Assembly (NCBI GenBank): GCA_937927435.1
Contig: CALBDW010000006.1
Coordinates: 1 to 15,758, forward strand
Length of the DNA: 15,758 nucleotides
Origin: an uncultured Bdellovibrionales bacterium
GTDB lineage: Bacteria; Bdellovibrionota; Bdellovibrionia; Bdellovibrionales; JAMPXM01
Reading direction: 5' to 3'
The notes below the pieces were generated by a model. That model saw only the letters and a program-made list of their open reading frames with translations, did not search any database and was not told the DNA's origin. Position numbers and translations under genes: made by a program. This document shows positions 15,225 to 15,758 of the stretch, in pieces. Within the stretch, counting starts at the first letter, position 1, and each line of letters starts with the position of its first letter.

Positions 15225-15243
15225 GCCGTCTTCCAGCGACGGC
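15225..15243. other. Inverted repeat between the divergent tonB-like and PP2C genes
   Basis: GCCGTC (15225-15230) and GACGGC (15238-15243) form a 6-bp GC-rich stem with a 7-nt loop in the 242-bp divergent intergenic region. No T-tract follows on either strand. It could be an operator or structured leader; nothing else in the region is recognisable. Confidence 0.25.
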
Positions 15244-15322
15244 TCTTAGATCCGTAACGATTTCGATCGCGATTCGAGGAAAAAATATGTCACGATATGT
15301 ATGAATGACGTGCGGGTGAGAT

Positions 15323-15758
15323 ATGAATATTCGGGCTTGGTGTGAAACCGACGTAGGTCTTCGCCGGGAATCCAACCAGGATTATTTTTTGATCGACGAT
15401 GAAGTCAGACTGTACATCGTTGCCGACGGCATGGGCGGCCATCGCGGTGGTGAAGTCGCTTCGAAAATGGCGGCGGAGACCTTGCGGGAAGTCGTAAGGA
15501 AGGCGATTCTTCAGAACGGCAGCCGCAAACCGAATGCCAGGGTCGTACTTTCCCAAGGCTATGAAGAGGCGAGCCGGCGGGTGTATGCCGCGAGCAAAGA
15601 GCCGAACGCCAATCTCGAGGGTATGGGAACCACTTTGGTGTCGGCTCTCTTCTTCGACGGGACACTGTATATCGGAAATGTCGGAGACTCGCGGGCTTAT
15701 CTGTTTACGAATGACCGGCTCTGGCAATTAACGGAAGACCATTCTTTGATCAATGAAC
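15323..15758 (+). CDS. PP2C-family Ser/Thr protein phosphatase (Stp/PrpC-type), 3' end beyond the window
   Basis: Removes phosphate from Ser/Thr residues of proteins, usually those modified by Hanks-type kinases. The 145 codons present begin MNIRAWCETDVGLRRESNQD. All N-terminal PP2C motifs are visible: the phosphate-binding Arg within GLRRESNQD (Asp20), the metal-binding Asp35 in VADGMGGHRGG, GMGTTLV (100-106), GNVGDSRAYLF (118-128) and LTEDHSL (136-142). The absence of a signal peptide suggests a cytoplasmic enzyme of about 240-260 aa when complete. The ATG at 15323 follows GGGTGAG at close spacing. It diverges from the tonB-like gene; a partner kinase would be expected downstream, outside the window, but this cannot be seen. 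Confidence 0.93.
   Translation, partial: MNIRAWCETDVGLRRESNQDYFLIDDEVRLYIVADGMGGHRGGEVASKMAAETLREVVRKAILQNGSRKPNARVVLSQGYEEASRRVYAASKEPNANLEGMGTTLVSALFFDGTLYIGNVGDSRAYLFTNDRLWQLTEDHSLINE

Noticed and set aside
1..15758. tRNA or rRNA genes, CRISPR array, insertion sequence, prophage or integron
   Set aside because: I looked for transposase or integrase motifs, regular direct repeats and tRNA-like cloverleaf ends and saw none. The window reads as ordinary chromosomal genes of similar composition.

Overview
The window holds all or part of fourteen protein-coding genes at high coding density (GC about 54% by eye). I see no tRNA, rRNA, CRISPR array, transposase or phage gene. The gene families suggest a Gram-negative, motile or predatory/scavenging bacterium: a TonB energy transducer, a lipoprotein peptide-binding protein, a secreted subtilisin-like protease, a secreted HNH nuclease, and HD-GYP, CheX and CheY signalling proteins. 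The overall style resembles Bdellovibrionota or another former deltaproteobacterial lineage. That assignment is an inference from family content, not from a marker gene.

Left block (1-5357, minus strand): a complete oppABCD operon plus the first 150 codons of oppF, in the order A-B-C-D-F. It encodes a peptide importer: lipid-anchored binding protein, two permeases, two ATPases. A good sigma70-type promoter (5403-5431) lies upstream of oppA. oppB appears to use a non-canonical AUU (or CUG) start behind a strong Shine-Dalgarno sequence. Divergent from oppA are a secreted subtilisin-family protease (5464-7014) and a secreted HNH nuclease (7158-7691). Secreted hydrolases beside a peptide importer suggest extracellular digestion and uptake.

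Middle block (7630-13404, minus strand): in transcription order, a large thiamine-diphosphate enzyme of the homodimeric pyruvate dehydrogenase E1 (AceE/MdeB-like) family, then after a 47-bp gap with a strong hairpin a STAS-CheX fusion, then a CheY-type response regulator, then an HD-GYP protein with a degenerate receiver domain. The last three look like a phospho-signalling/cyclic-di-GMP module with no kinase in the window. The HD-GYP gene overlaps the convergent nuclease gene by 62 bp.

Right block (13555-15758): a TonB-like protein with the SxxxH transmembrane motif is coupled by an ATGA overlap to a small MobA-like protein that has lost the nucleotide-binding and metal-binding signatures. 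Divergently, a PP2C-type Ser/Thr phosphatase begins at 15323 and runs off the window end.

No single undescribed system is proved here. The best leads are the hairpin/Shine-Dalgarno arrangement before the STAS-CheX gene, the STAS-CheX/CheY/pseudo-receiver HD-GYP cassette behind a metabolic E1 enzyme, the TonB-coupled degenerate nucleotidyltransferase, and the AUU start of oppB.
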